The translations under genes and the position numbers were made by a program. A stretch of DNA of 64,000 nt, taken from NCBI RefSeq assembly GCF_900115715.1, contig NZ_FOXM01000005.1:124001-188000 (forward strand), given 5' to 3'. The notes below the pieces were generated by a model. The model did not search any database and had not been told where the DNA came from. It worked only from the letters and a program-made list of their open reading frames with translations. The number at the start of each line of letters is the position of its first letter. Position 1 is the stretch's first letter. Source of the DNA: Geopseudomonas sagittaria. Its GTDB lineage: Bacteria > Pseudomonadota > Gammaproteobacteria > Pseudomonadales > Pseudomonadaceae. Shown one piece after another: positions 39,363 through 49,930 of this stretch.

Positions 39363-41582
39363 TCAGAACAGGTCGATCGGGTCGACGTCCAGCGACCAGC
39401 GCACCTGGCGGTTGCCCGGCAGGCTTTCCAGTTGCACCAGCCAGGGGCTGAGCAGGCGATGCAGGGCGGCGCGACTGGACGCCTGCAGCAGCAGCTGGGC
39501 GCGGTGGCGACCGGCGCGGCGCTCCATCGGCGCCGGCACCGGGCCGAGCACCTGCACCTCGGGATGTTCGGACTGCTCCAGCAGCCGCTCGGCCAGCGTG
39601 GCGGCGCCGTCGAGGAAGGCTTCGGCCTGCTCGCCTTGGTGGGCGTCGGCACGCAGCAGGGCGAGGTGGGCGAACGGCGGCAGGCCGGCGGCGCGGCGCT
39701 CGCTGAGCGCCTGGGCGGCGAAGGCGAAGTAGCCCTGCTCGGTGAGCTGGACCAGCAGCGGGTGGTCGGCCAGATGGGTCTGGATGATCACCCGTCCCGG
39801 CGCCTCGGCGCGCCCGGCGCGGCCGGCGACCTGGACGATCAGCTGGGCCATGCGCTCGCTGGCGCGAAAGTCGGCGCTGAACAGCCCGCCGTCGGCGTCG
39901 AGGATCGCCACCAGGGTGACCCGCGGAAAATGGTGGCCCTTGGCGAGCATCTGGGTGCCGAGCAGGATGCACGGCGCGCCGCTCTGCACGGTGGCGAACA
40001 GCTGCTCCAGGCTGCCCTTGCGCGCGGTGCTGTCGCGGTCCATGCGCAGGATCGGGTAGTCGGGGAACAGGATGCGCAGGCGCTCCTCGCTGCGCTCGGT
40101 GCCGACGCCGACCGGGCGCAGGTCGACGTGCTGGCACTGTGGGCAGGCGGCCGGCGGGCGCTGGCGGTGGTCGCAGTGGTGGCAGCGCAGCTCGCCGCTG
40201 CGCTGGTGCAGGGTCAGACGTGCGTCGCAGCGCGGGCACAGCGCCATCCAGCCGCAGTCGTGACACAGCAGGGTGGGGGCGAAGCCGCGGCGGTTGAGGA
40301 ATACCAGCACCTGCTGGCCGGCGGCCAGGGTTTCGCCGATCAGCCGCTGCAGCGGCGGCGAGAAGCCGCTGTCCAGTGGCCGGCTGCGCACGTCGAGGCG
40401 CTCGAAGCGCGGCTGGCGGGCGCCGCCGGCGCGCTGCTCGAGGCGCAGCAGGGCGTAGCGGCCCTGCTCGGCGTTGTGCAGGCTCTCCAGCGACGGCGTG
40501 GCCGAGCCGAGCAGCAGCGGCACGCGCTCCAGGCGCGCGCGCATCACCGCCAGGTCGCGAGCGTGGTAGCGCAGACCTTCTTGCTGCTTGTAGGAGGCGT
40601 CGTGCTCCTCGTCGACGATGATCAGCCCCGGCGACTGGAGCGGGGTGAACAGCGCCGAGCGGGTGCCGATGACGATCTGCGCGTGGCCCTCGCGGGCGGC
40701 CTGCCAGGCCTCCAGACGCTCGCGGTCGGTGAGCCCCGAGTGCAGCAGGGCGATGCGTGCGTTGAAGCGGCGGGCGAAGCGTTCGAGGGTCTGCGGGCCG
40801 AGGTTGATCTCCGGGATCAGCACCAGCGCCTGCTTGCCGGCCTCGAGGGTCTCGCGGATCAGCTGCAGGTAGACCTCGGTCTTGCCGCTGCCGGTGACCC
40901 CGGCCAGCAGGCAGGGGTGGAAGCGGCCGAACCCGGCGCGCACCGCCTCGAAGGCGCCGCGCTGCTCGTCGTTGAGGGTCAGCTCCGGCTGCAGCAGCCA
41001 GGCGCCATGGTGCTCGGGAAGGCTTGGACGGCGGCGGATGACCTCGACCAGGCCCTTGTCATGGAGCAGCTTGAGGCTGTCGCGCGACAGCTGGAACTGC
41101 TCGAGCAGGTTCTGGTTGATGCCGTGCGGATGCTGGGCGAGGGTGGCCAGCGCCTGACGCTGGCGCGGGGCGCGGGCCACGCGCGGGTCGTCGAGGCGCG
41201 CGCCGGCGGCGGCCTGCCAGATGCGCTCCTCGCTGCGCTCGGCCGATTCGCCCTGGCGCAGCAGGTTGGGCAACGCCCAGCTGAAGGTGTCGCCGAGGCT
41301 GTGCTGGTAGTAGCTGGCCGTCCACAGGCAGAGTTCGAACAGCGCCGCCGGCAGCAGCGGGCGGCGATCGAGCAGGGCGCTGGCTGCGCGCAGACGCTCC
41401 TCGGGGACCTCGCTGTGGGCCACCCGCTCGACCAGCACGCCGACCAGCTCGCGGCGCCCGAAGGGCACGCGCAGGCGCACGCCGGGCTGCAGCAGGGCGG
41501 GGTCGCAGTCGGTCGGGGCACGGTAATCGAACAGGCGGCGCAGCGGCGAGGGCAGGGCAAGGCGCAGGATGGGTTGGCTCAC
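39363..41582 (-). CDS. priA: Primosomal protein N' (replication restart helicase)
   Basis: DEAH-type helicase of 739 residues that restarts collapsed replication forks. The N-terminal DNA-binding domain begins [20 protein letters not shown]. Walker A is [16 protein letters not shown], the DEAH box is [16 protein letters not shown] and the zinc module is [13 protein letters not shown] then [18 protein letters not shown]-terminal [20 protein letters not shown] and [14 protein letters not shown] are motifs IV-VI. The start is the GTG at 41582 with GGAG seven bases upstream. It is divergent from rpmE. Confidence 0.97.
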   Translation of the reverse strand: MSQPILRLALPSPLRRLFDYRAPTDCDPALLQPGVRLRVPFGRRELVGVLVERVAHSEVPEERLRAASALLDRRPLLPAALFELCLWTASYYQHSLGDTFSWALPNLLRQGESAERSEERIWQAAAGARLDDPRVARAPRQRQALATLAQHPHGINQNLLEQFQLSRDSLKLLHDKGLVEVIRRRPSLPEHHGAWLLQPELTLNDEQRGAFEAVRAGFGRFHPCLLAGVTGSGKTEVYLQLIRETLEAGKQALVLIPEINLGPQTLERFARRFNARIALLHSGLTDRERLEAWQAAREGHAQIVIGTRSALFTPLQSPGLIIVDEEHDASYKQQEGLRYHARDLAVMRARLERVPLLLGSATPSLESLHNAEQGRYALLRLEQRAGGARQPRFERLDVRSRPLDSGFSPPLQRLIGETLAAGQQVLVFLNRRGFAPTLLCHDCGWMALCPRCDARLTLHQRSGELRCHHCDHRQRPPAACPQCQHVDLRPVGVGTERSEERLRILFPDYPILRMDRDSTARKGSLEQLFATVQSGAPCILLGTQMLAKGHHFPRVTLVAILDADGGLFSADFRASERMAQLIVQVAGRAGRAEAPGRVIIQTHLADHPLLVQLTEQGYFAFAAQALSERRAAGLPPFAHLALLRADAHQGEQAEAFLDGAATLAERLLEQSEHPEVQVLGPVPAPMERRAGRHRAQLLLQASSRAALHRLLSPWLVQLESLPGNRQVRWSLDVDPIDLF

Positions 41583-41659
41583 GCAGGGGCTCCGCAGGCG
41601 AAGGCCGGCGATCTTAGCACGGGGCGGGCCGGTCGGCGGGGCGGGCTGCCCGGCGGATC

Positions 41660-41687
41660 TTGCATCGCTTGGGGGGTCTGTTATCAT
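41660..41687 (+). promoter_or_regulatory. Candidate sigma-70 promoter of rpmE
   Basis: TTGCAT (41660-41665) and TATCAT (41682-41687) are separated by 16 bases. This would give a leader of about 100 bases before the rpmE ATG. Confidence 0.55.
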
Positions 41688-41790
41688 GCCGCCCTATTTT
41701 TCCGGGTGGCCAGACCGCCCCGGTGAAACTACCTCGTGCGGTACCTGGCATGGTGCCTGGTGGCGGCACATCATCCCTGAGGATCCAAAG

Positions 41791-42006
41791 ATGAAACCGG
41801 AAATCCATCCCGCGTATGACGAAGTCGTGGCTACCTGCAGCTGCGGCAACGTGGTCAAGACCCGTTCCACCCTGTGCAAGAACCTGAGCCTCGACGTGTG
41901 CTCCGAGTGCCACCCGTTCTACACCGGCAAGCAGAAGGTTCTCGACGCTGGCGGCCGTATCGATCGCTTCAAGCAGCGTTTCGCTGGCTTCGGCGCGACC
42001 AAGTAA
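41791..42006 (+). CDS. rpmE: 50S ribosomal protein L31 (zinc-binding type)
   Basis: Ribosomal protein of 71 residues. It starts [20 protein letters not shown] and has the zinc cysteines C16, C18, C37 and C40 (CSCGN and CSECH), so it is the C+ form that stores zinc, unlike the zinc-free paralogue RpmE2. GAGG lies about nine bases before the ATG. A strong terminator follows at 42052, inside the next gene. Confidence 0.98.
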   Translation: MKPEIHPAYDEVVATCSCGNVVKTRSTLCKNLSLDVCSECHPFYTGKQKVLDAGGRIDRFKQRFAGFGATK

Positions 42007-42022
42007 GCAAGGCGTATCCGGG

Positions 42023-42838
42023 ATGCACCTGCTGTCTCCCGGTACAGCAAGAAAGGCGTCCCTGTGGGGCGCCTTTTTTGTTTGTGCCGTCGTTGCACTC
42101 ACGCCGCTGCGGGCGCTGGCCGACGCCTGCCGGGCGCCCGGCCCGCTGCGCGAAGCGCAGGTTGCCAAGGTGGTGGATGGCGACACCCTGCGCCTGCGCG
42201 ATGGGCGCAGCGTGCGCCTGATCGGGGTCAATGCGCCGGAAAAGGCCCGCGCCGGGCGGCCGGCCGAGCCCTTGGCCGAGGCGGCGAGCCGTCACTTGCA
42301 GCGGCTGGTCGAGTCCAGCGGCGGACAGGTCCGGCTGGTGGTCGGCGAGCAGGACCGCGATCACTACGGGCGCAGCCTGGCGCATGCCTTCGGTCGTGAC
42401 GGGCGCAGCTGGGAGGCGCAGCAGCTGGCGGCGGGGCTGGGCTTTGCCGTGGCGATTGCGCCGAATACCGCGCTGGTCGACTGTCTGCAGGCGGCCGAGC
42501 GTCAGGCGCGGCAGACGGGCAAGGGCGTCTGGCGTCGGAATCCGCTGCTCGAGGTCGGCGAGCTGCGCCGCGCGGGGTTCGCCGTGCTGCGCGGGCGGGT
42601 CACTGCGCTTGAGCGCAACCGCGGCGGGGTCTGGCTGCAGCTGGACGGACCGCTGGTGCTGCGCATCGAGCCACAGTGGCTGGCACAGTTCGACGAAGGG
42701 GCTCTGCGCCGCCTCGAGGGGCGCGAAGTCGAGGTGCGCGGCTGGGTGGTCGACCGCAGTCGGCGTGGCGCGCTCCGGTCTGGCCAGGCGCGCTGGCTGC
42801 TGACCCTGAGTCATCCGTCGATGCTCGAGGTGCGCTGA
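42023..42838 (+). CDS. Exported thermonuclease-like (SNase) protein
   Basis: Protein of 271 residues with an N-terminal signal (hydrophobic LWGAFFVCAVVALTPLRALA at about 14-33) and a staphylococcal-nuclease domain. QVAKVVDGDTLRLRDGRSVR, then LIGVNAPEKARAG, carry the conserved Asp and Arg of the active site; DRDHYGRSLAHAF holds a second arginine region. The C-terminal part (about 170-271) is an OB-like extension (LRGRVTALERNRGGVWLQLD). It probably cleaves nucleic acid in the periplasm. Seventeen bases separate it from rpmE and the rpmE terminator lies within codons 10-19, so only read-through from the rpmE promoter, or an unseen promoter, would express it. No other in-frame start was found nearby. 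Confidence 0.85.
   Translation: MHLLSPGTARKASLWGAFFVCAVVALTPLRALADACRAPGPLREAQVAKVVDGDTLRLRDGRSVRLIGVNAPEKARAGRPAEPLAEAASRHLQRLVESSGGQVRLVVGEQDRDHYGRSLAHAFGRDGRSWEAQQLAAGLGFAVAIAPNTALVDCLQAAERQARQTGKGVWRRNPLLEVGELRRAGFAVLRGRVTALERNRGGVWLQLDGPLVLRIEPQWLAQFDEGALRRLEGREVEVRGWVVDRSRRGALRSGQARWLLTLSHPSMLEVR
42052..42079 (+). terminator. Intrinsic terminator after rpmE
   Basis: Eleven-base-pair stem (AAAGGCGTCCC / GGGGCGCCTTT, one G-T pair) with loop TGT and a run of six T (42074-42079). It lies inside the 5' coding region of the nuclease gene. Confidence 0.85.
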
Positions 42839-43005
42839 GCGGATTGCTCGGGCCTGTCGTCGTGAGCGGCTGGTGGTCGCCACACGGGGCGGGCTTTTTC
42901 GCGCTGCCGGCGGAGTGCGGCGCTGACTCTGTCGCTCTGCGGGGTGCCCAAAGGTCTAGTCAATCTGTGCTTGACAAGCCTGTTCGAGGCTCTGGCGCAA
43001 CGCTC

Positions 43006-43035
43006 TTGTGAGCGGCTGGCCTCATGCCGTATGCT
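43006..43035 (+). promoter_or_regulatory. Candidate promoter of maeB
   Basis: TTGTGA (43006-43011) and TATGCT (43030-43035) are 18 bases apart and lie 46 bases before the start codon. The intervening leader is AT-rich (TATCTATAAATAATAAG). Confidence 0.45.
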
Positions 43036-43080
43036 CGGGTTCCCTGTCTTTATCTATAAATAATAAGCGGAAGCACCAAC

Positions 43081-44349
<1,269 letters not shown>

Positions 44350-44364
44350 TTGGCTGCTTGAACG

Positions 44365-44392
44365 AAAAAACCCCGCTGCGGCGGGGTTTTTT
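44365..44392. terminator. Terminator between maeB and ponA
   Basis: AAAAAACCCCGC, loop TGCG, GCGGGGTTTTTT: a perfect 12-bp arm pair with A and T tracts on both sides, so it can work in both directions for the convergent maeB and ponA genes. Confidence 0.92.
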
Positions 44393-44425
44393 GTGGGCGT
44401 GTGGCGGCCGTTCGAATCGGCTGAC

Positions 44426-46852
44426 TCAGAACAGGTCGATCGGCACCGGGGCTGGCTCGCTGCCGAAGTTGTCCTGGAAGCTGCTGCTGACTTCCTGGGC
44501 GGGCTGCGGCGGGGCGTCCTTGTTGAACAGCTCGAAGAAGGCGCCGCTGGCGCTGGCCGTCGCGGCGCGCCCGGTGACGGGGTCGATGCGCAGGCGCAGC
44601 AGGCCGTCCGGCTCCGGCGGCAGGTGCGTCGGCCGATCCTTGAGCGCCACGCCCATGTAGTCGATCCAGATCGGCAGGGCGACGGTGCCGCCGTATTCGT
44701 GGCGGCCGAGGCTCTGCGGCTGGTCGAAGCCGCTCCAGGCGGTGGTGACGAAGTCGCCGTTGTAGCCGGCGAACCAGGAATCCTTCTGCTCGTTGGTGGT
44801 GCCGGTCTTGCCGGCCAGATCGCTGCGCCCCAGGCTCAGGGCGCGGCGGCCGGTGCCGCGGCTGATCACGTCCTGGAGCATGTTGGTCATGATGTAGGCG
44901 GTGCGCGGATCGAGCACCCGCTCGGCGGCCGCGGGCGCTTCGACTGCCGGGGCGGCGGCGCCGCTGCTCGCGTCGGCGCTGGCGGGCGGGATGGCTGCCG
45001 TCGCCTGCGCTGGCGCCGGGCGGTCCGGTACGCGCGGCGGATTGGCCAGGAACAGCGGCTCGCCGTCGCGATCGTCGATGCGGGTGATCAGGTAGGGCTG
45101 TACGCGATAGCCGCCGTTGGCGAACACCGCATAGCCGGTGGTGACTTCCAGCGGGGTCAGGTTGGCGGTGCCGAGGGCCAGCGAGAAGTTGCGCGGCAGT
45201 TCCTCCGGCGGCAGGCCGAAGCGCTTGCTGTAGTCGAGGGCGTAGCCGATGCCGATTTCCTGCAGCAGACGGATCGACACCAGGTTGCGCGACTTGAACA
45301 GGGCCTCGCGCATGCGGATCGGGCCGAGGAAGGTGTTGTTGTCGTTCTTCGGGCGCCAGACTTCGCCGGTGTAGGGGTCGACGAATTCGATGGGCGCGTC
45401 GTTGATTAGGCTGGCCGCGGTGAAGCCCTTGTCGAGGGCGGCGCTGTAGACAAACGGCTTGAAGCTCGAGCCGGGCTGGCGCTTGGCCTGGGTGGCGCGG
45501 TTGTAGTTGCTCTGCTCGAAGGAGAAGCCGCCGATCAGGGCGCGGATCGCGCCGTCGGCTGGATCCAGCGAGACCAGGGCGCCCTGCGCCTGGGGCAGCT
45601 GGACGAAGCGCAGGCTGCCGTCGTCCTGGCGCTGCACGCGGATCAGGTCGCCCTGCTGCACCACGTCGGCCGGCTTGCCGGGCTGGCGGCCGAGGCTGTT
45701 GGTGTTGATGTGCGGTCGCGCCCATTTCATGGTCTGCCAGTCGACGCGCTCCTCGCTGCCGGCGCGGGTCAGGACCTGGATGCCGTCGCCGTCGATGCGG
45801 GTGACGATCGCCGGCTCCAGGCCGCCGAGGGTGCGCTGTTCGGCGAGCTTGGCCTGCCAGCCGGCCAGGTCGAGCCCGGCCAGACGTTGCTCGGCGCCGC
45901 GGTAGCCGTGGCGCTGGTCATAGGCAAGCAGCCCCTCGCGCAGGGCCCGATTGGCGGCGGTCTGCAGGTCGCTGCTTACGCTGGTGTGGACGCGGTAGCC
46001 TTCGGTGTAGGCATCGCCGCCGAAGCGGCCGACGATTTCGGCGCGAGCCATTTCCGCCACATACGGGGCTTCCAGTTCCGGCGGGCTGGCGGCCTGCTGG
46101 CGCACTTCGACCGCCTCGGCGAGGGCGCTCTGGTAGCGCTGCTGGTCGATCTTGCCCAGCTCGTACATGCGCGCGAGAATCCAGTCGCGACGGATCTTGG
46201 CGCGTTCGGGGTTGACCACCGGGTTGTAGCGCGAAGGGGCCTTGGGCAGGCCGGCGATCATCGCCAGCTGGGCCAGCGACAGTTCGCCGATCGACTTGCC
46301 GTAGTAGGTCTGCGCGGCGGCCTCGATGCCGTAGGCGCGGTTGCCGAGATAGATCTTGTTGACGTAGAGCTCGAGGATCGCGTTCTTGTCGAGGGCGCGC
46401 TCGATCTGCAGGGCTAGCAGTATCTCGTTGATTTTCCTGGAAAAACTCCGCTCGTTGGAGAGGAAGAAATTCTTCGCCACCTGCATGGTGATGGTGCTGC
46501 CGCCGGTCTGGATCTGCCCGCTCTTCAATAATTGCGCGGCAGCACGCATCAGGCTCTTCACGTCGACCCCATAATGGCGCGCGAAGTTGTCGTCCTCGGC
46601 GGCCAGCAGGGCATCGACGAAGTCCGGGGGGATGTCGGCGAAGCGGATGGGGCTGCGGCGCATTTCACCGAACTCGGCGATCAGCTTGTCATCGGCACTG
46701 TAGACCCGCAGCGGGACCTGCATGCGCACGTTGCGCAGGGTTTCGACCGAGGGCAGGCTCGGGCTGAGATAGAGGTAGGTGCCACTGAAACCAAGCAGTA
46801 CGGCACCGAGCAGGGCGACACAGGTCCACGACAAAAACTTCAGCAGGCGCAT
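44426..46852 (-). CDS. ponA: Penicillin-binding protein 1A (bifunctional)
   Basis: Class A PBP of 808 residues that polymerises and crosslinks peptidoglycan. One transmembrane helix (about 5-30) is followed by the glycosyltransferase domain (ALLAAEDDNFARHYGVD with the catalytic Glu, then QTGGSTITMQVAKNFFLSNE, LYVNKIYLGNRAYG). An OB-like insert separates it from the transpeptidase: Ser nucleophile in QPGSSFKPFVYSAAL, SRN motif in KSRNLVSIRL and KTGTT near residue 690. The C-terminal tail is proline-rich. It is divergent from pilM with a 185-base AT-rich gap, as in P. aeruginosa. Confidence 0.97.
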   Translation of the reverse strand: MRLLKFLSWTCVALLGAVLLGFSGTYLYLSPSLPSVETLRNVRMQVPLRVYSADDKLIAEFGEMRRSPIRFADIPPDFVDALLAAEDDNFARHYGVDVKSLMRAAAQLLKSGQIQTGGSTITMQVAKNFFLSNERSFSRKINEILLALQIERALDKNAILELYVNKIYLGNRAYGIEAAAQTYYGKSIGELSLAQLAMIAGLPKAPSRYNPVVNPERAKIRRDWILARMYELGKIDQQRYQSALAEAVEVRQQAASPPELEAPYVAEMARAEIVGRFGGDAYTEGYRVHTSVSSDLQTAANRALREGLLAYDQRHGYRGAEQRLAGLDLAGWQAKLAEQRTLGGLEPAIVTRIDGDGIQVLTRAGSEERVDWQTMKWARPHINTNSLGRQPGKPADVVQQGDLIRVQRQDDGSLRFVQLPQAQGALVSLDPADGAIRALIGGFSFEQSNYNRATQAKRQPGSSFKPFVYSAALDKGFTAASLINDAPIEFVDPYTGEVWRPKNDNNTFLGPIRMREALFKSRNLVSIRLLQEIGIGYALDYSKRFGLPPEELPRNFSLALGTANLTPLEVTTGYAVFANGGYRVQPYLITRIDDRDGEPLFLANPPRVPDRPAPAQATAAIPPASADASSGAAAPAVEAPAAAERVLDPRTAYIMTNMLQDVISRGTGRRALSLGRSDLAGKTGTTNEQKDSWFAGYNGDFVTTAWSGFDQPQSLGRHEYGGTVALPIWIDYMGVALKDRPTHLPPEPDGLLRLRIDPVTGRAATASASGAFFELFNKDAPPQPAQEVSSSFQDNFGSEPAPVPIDLF

Positions 46853-46924
46853 CGGGAATCTTGCTTGTCCAGGGAAAGGAATGAGTTAAGCGGGTGGCGC
46901 AGGGAAAAGGCAAAAACTGTTCAC

Positions 46925-46930
46925 ATTATA
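46925..46930 (-). promoter_or_regulatory. Candidate -10 box of ponA
   Basis: TATAAT on the minus strand, 72 bases before the ponA start. No good -35 lies 16-18 bases upstream, so it is either an activated promoter or chance in an AT-rich gap. Confidence 0.35.
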
Positions 46931-47010
46931 AGTGTTTTCTCCCTGAAGTAGCCATTTACCCTGCTGTCAAGTAGGGGTGTTTAATGCTGAAATACATGAA
47001 CCGTCCGTAA

Positions 47011-48101
<1,091 letters not shown>

Positions 48102-48102
<1 letters not shown>

Positions 48103-48728
48103 TGGCCAGAATCAACCTACTTCCCTGGCGCGAACAGCGTCGCGAGGAGCGCAAGCAGCGCTTCCTGGTGGCGCTGGGTGCGGTGTTGGTCGGGGCCGCC
48201 GCCCTGGTATTCGCCGGCGACCAGTACCTGAATGCCGCCATCGAGCAGCAGAATGCGCGCAATGATTTCGTGCGCAAGGAAATTGCCGTGCTGGATGCGC
48301 GGATCAAGGAGATCAGCGAGCTGAAGCAGCGCCGCCAGCAACTGCTCGAGCGGATGAAGATCATCCAGGATCTGCAGGGCAATCGACCGATCATTGGTCG
48401 GATGTTCGACCAGCTGGTGCGCACCCTGCCCGATGGTGTGCATTTCACCGAGCTGAAGATGACCGGCAAGAACATCGCCATCAAGGGCGCGGCCGAATCC
48501 AACAACCGGGTGTCCACGCTGATGCGCAACCTCGATGCCTCCGAATGGCTGGCGGCGCCGAACCTGACCGAGGTCAAGGCGGTGACCGCCGGCACGGTGG
48601 ATCAGGCCAACGTATTCCAGCTGAGTGTCCAGCAAACCCAGCCGGGTGAGGCGGAAGCATTGGCGGTCGCGGAGCCTGCTTCGACGGCGCAGGGCAAACA
48701 AACCAACACACAAGGAGCCAAGAAATGA
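48102..48728 (+). CDS. pilN: Type IV pilus assembly protein PilN
   Basis: Inner-membrane alignment protein of 208 residues. The conserved PilM-binding N-terminus MARINLLPWREQRREERKQR precedes one transmembrane helix (about 22-43) and a periplasmic coiled coil (EIAVLDARIKEISELKQRRQ) with a ferredoxin-like fold. The ATG shares one base with the pilM stop. It forms a heterodimer with PilO. Confidence 0.97.
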
Positions 48729-49351
48729 GTCTGGCTCAATCGATGGAAAGTCTGCGCAAGGTCAATCTCAGCGAGTTGGACGCCAACAACCTCGGCTCCT
48801 GGCCTGGCCCGGTCAAGGTGATCGCCGCCGTCCTGCTGCTGTTCGCGGTGCTGGCGCTGGGTTACAACTTCCACCTCAAGGACTTGCAGGCGCAGCTGGA
48901 GCAGCAGCGCAGCCAGGAGGAGACGCTCAAGCAGCAGTTCGCCAGCAAGGCTGCCCAGGCGGCCAACCTGGAGGCCTATCGCCAGCAGATGATCGAGATG
49001 GAACAGTCCTTCGGTGCCCTGCTGCGCCAGCTGCCGAGCGACACCGAGGTGCCCGGCCTGCTCGAGGATATCACCCGTACCGGTCTGGGCAGCGGCCTGG
49101 AGTTCGAGGAGATCAAGCTGCTGCCGGAAGTCACCCAGCAGTTCTACATCGAGCTGCCGATCCAGATCCGCGTGGTCGGCACCTATCATGACCTGGCGAC
49201 CTTCGTCAGCGGCGCCGCCAGTCTGCCGCGGATCGTCACCCTGCACGATTTCGAGATCAAGCCGAAGGGTGGCGACGCGGGCGACGCGAAGCTGAGCATG
49301 GGCATCCTGGCCAAGACTTACCGCTACAACGACAAGGGGCTGCAAAAATGA
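48725..49351 (+). CDS. pilO: Type IV pilus assembly protein PilO
   Basis: Inner-membrane partner of PilN, 208 residues. A short cytoplasmic part (SLRKVNLSELDANNLGSWPG) leads to a transmembrane helix (VKVIAAVLLLFAVLALGYNF), a coiled coil and a C-terminal ferredoxin-like domain (LPIQIRVVGTYHDLATFVSG). It overlaps pilN and pilP by four bases at each end, so the operon is translationally coupled. Confidence 0.97.
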   Translation: MSLAQSMESLRKVNLSELDANNLGSWPGPVKVIAAVLLLFAVLALGYNFHLKDLQAQLEQQRSQEETLKQQFASKAAQAANLEAYRQQMIEMEQSFGALLRQLPSDTEVPGLLEDITRTGLGSGLEFEEIKLLPEVTQQFYIELPIQIRVVGTYHDLATFVSGAASLPRIVTLHDFEIKPKGGDAGDAKLSMGILAKTYRYNDKGLQK

Positions 49352-49875
49352 ACGGCTCCCGCCTGATTATCGGCAGCCTACTGCTGCTCAGCCTGACTGC
49401 CTGCGACTCCTCGGGTGATTTCGCCGACCTGCAGGCCTACATGAATGAGGTGCGTGCCCGGCCCAAGACGCCGATCGAGCCGCTGCCCAAGTTCCAGCCC
49501 TACGAGGCGTTCACCTACAGCGCGGCGGCGATGCGCAGCCCGTTCCAGCCGCCGGTACGCATCGACCTGCAGAAGCGCCAGAAAGGCTCTGCGGAAATCA
49601 AGCCGGACGAGTCGCGGCCCCGGCAGTTTCTCGAGGGCTTCAATATCGAGGTATTCCAGATGGTCGGCCTGCTGGCCAACGGCAATGGGCGTTTCGCCCT
49701 GGTCAACGGTGCCGGCGGGGTGCATCGGATCAAGGTCGGCGATTACCTGGGCCGCAACCACGGGCGCATCGTGGGCATCAACGATGATCGGGTCGAGGTC
49801 ATCGAAATTGTTCCAGACGGCGAGGGGGGCTGGCTCGAGCGGCCGCGCACCCTGACCCTCAAAGAACGTTCCTGA
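49348..49875 (+). CDS. pilP: Type IV pilus lipoprotein PilP
   Basis: Inner-membrane lipoprotein of 175 residues connecting PilNO to the secretin. Residues 1-18 are a lipoprotein signal with lipobox LTAC (Cys19, then Asp at +2, an inner-membrane retention signal). A long unstructured linker leads to the HR-like beta domain (GFNIEVFQMVGLLANGNGRF, VGDYLGRNHGRIVGINDDRV). The start lies inside the pilO stop. Confidence 0.96.
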   Translation: MNGSRLIIGSLLLLSLTACDSSGDFADLQAYMNEVRARPKTPIEPLPKFQPYEAFTYSAAAMRSPFQPPVRIDLQKRQKGSAEIKPDESRPRQFLEGFNIEVFQMVGLLANGNGRFALVNGAGGVHRIKVGDYLGRNHGRIVGINDDRVEVIEIVPDGEGGWLERPRTLTLKERS

Positions 49876-49930
49876 GGGCGGGGGTCCATGCATGAATAAT
49901 CCAACTCGGTCTGCACAACGGATTCAGACA

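Noticed and set aside
36692-41726. Two long plus-strand frames over argS and priA
   Set aside because: Antisense shadows of ArgRS and PriA, both with complete catalytic motifs on the other strand.
42971-42976. Perfect TTGACA upstream of maeB
   Set aside because: No -10-like hexamer lies 16-18 bases downstream (the sequence there is GGCGCA), and a better-spaced pair exists at 43006-43035.
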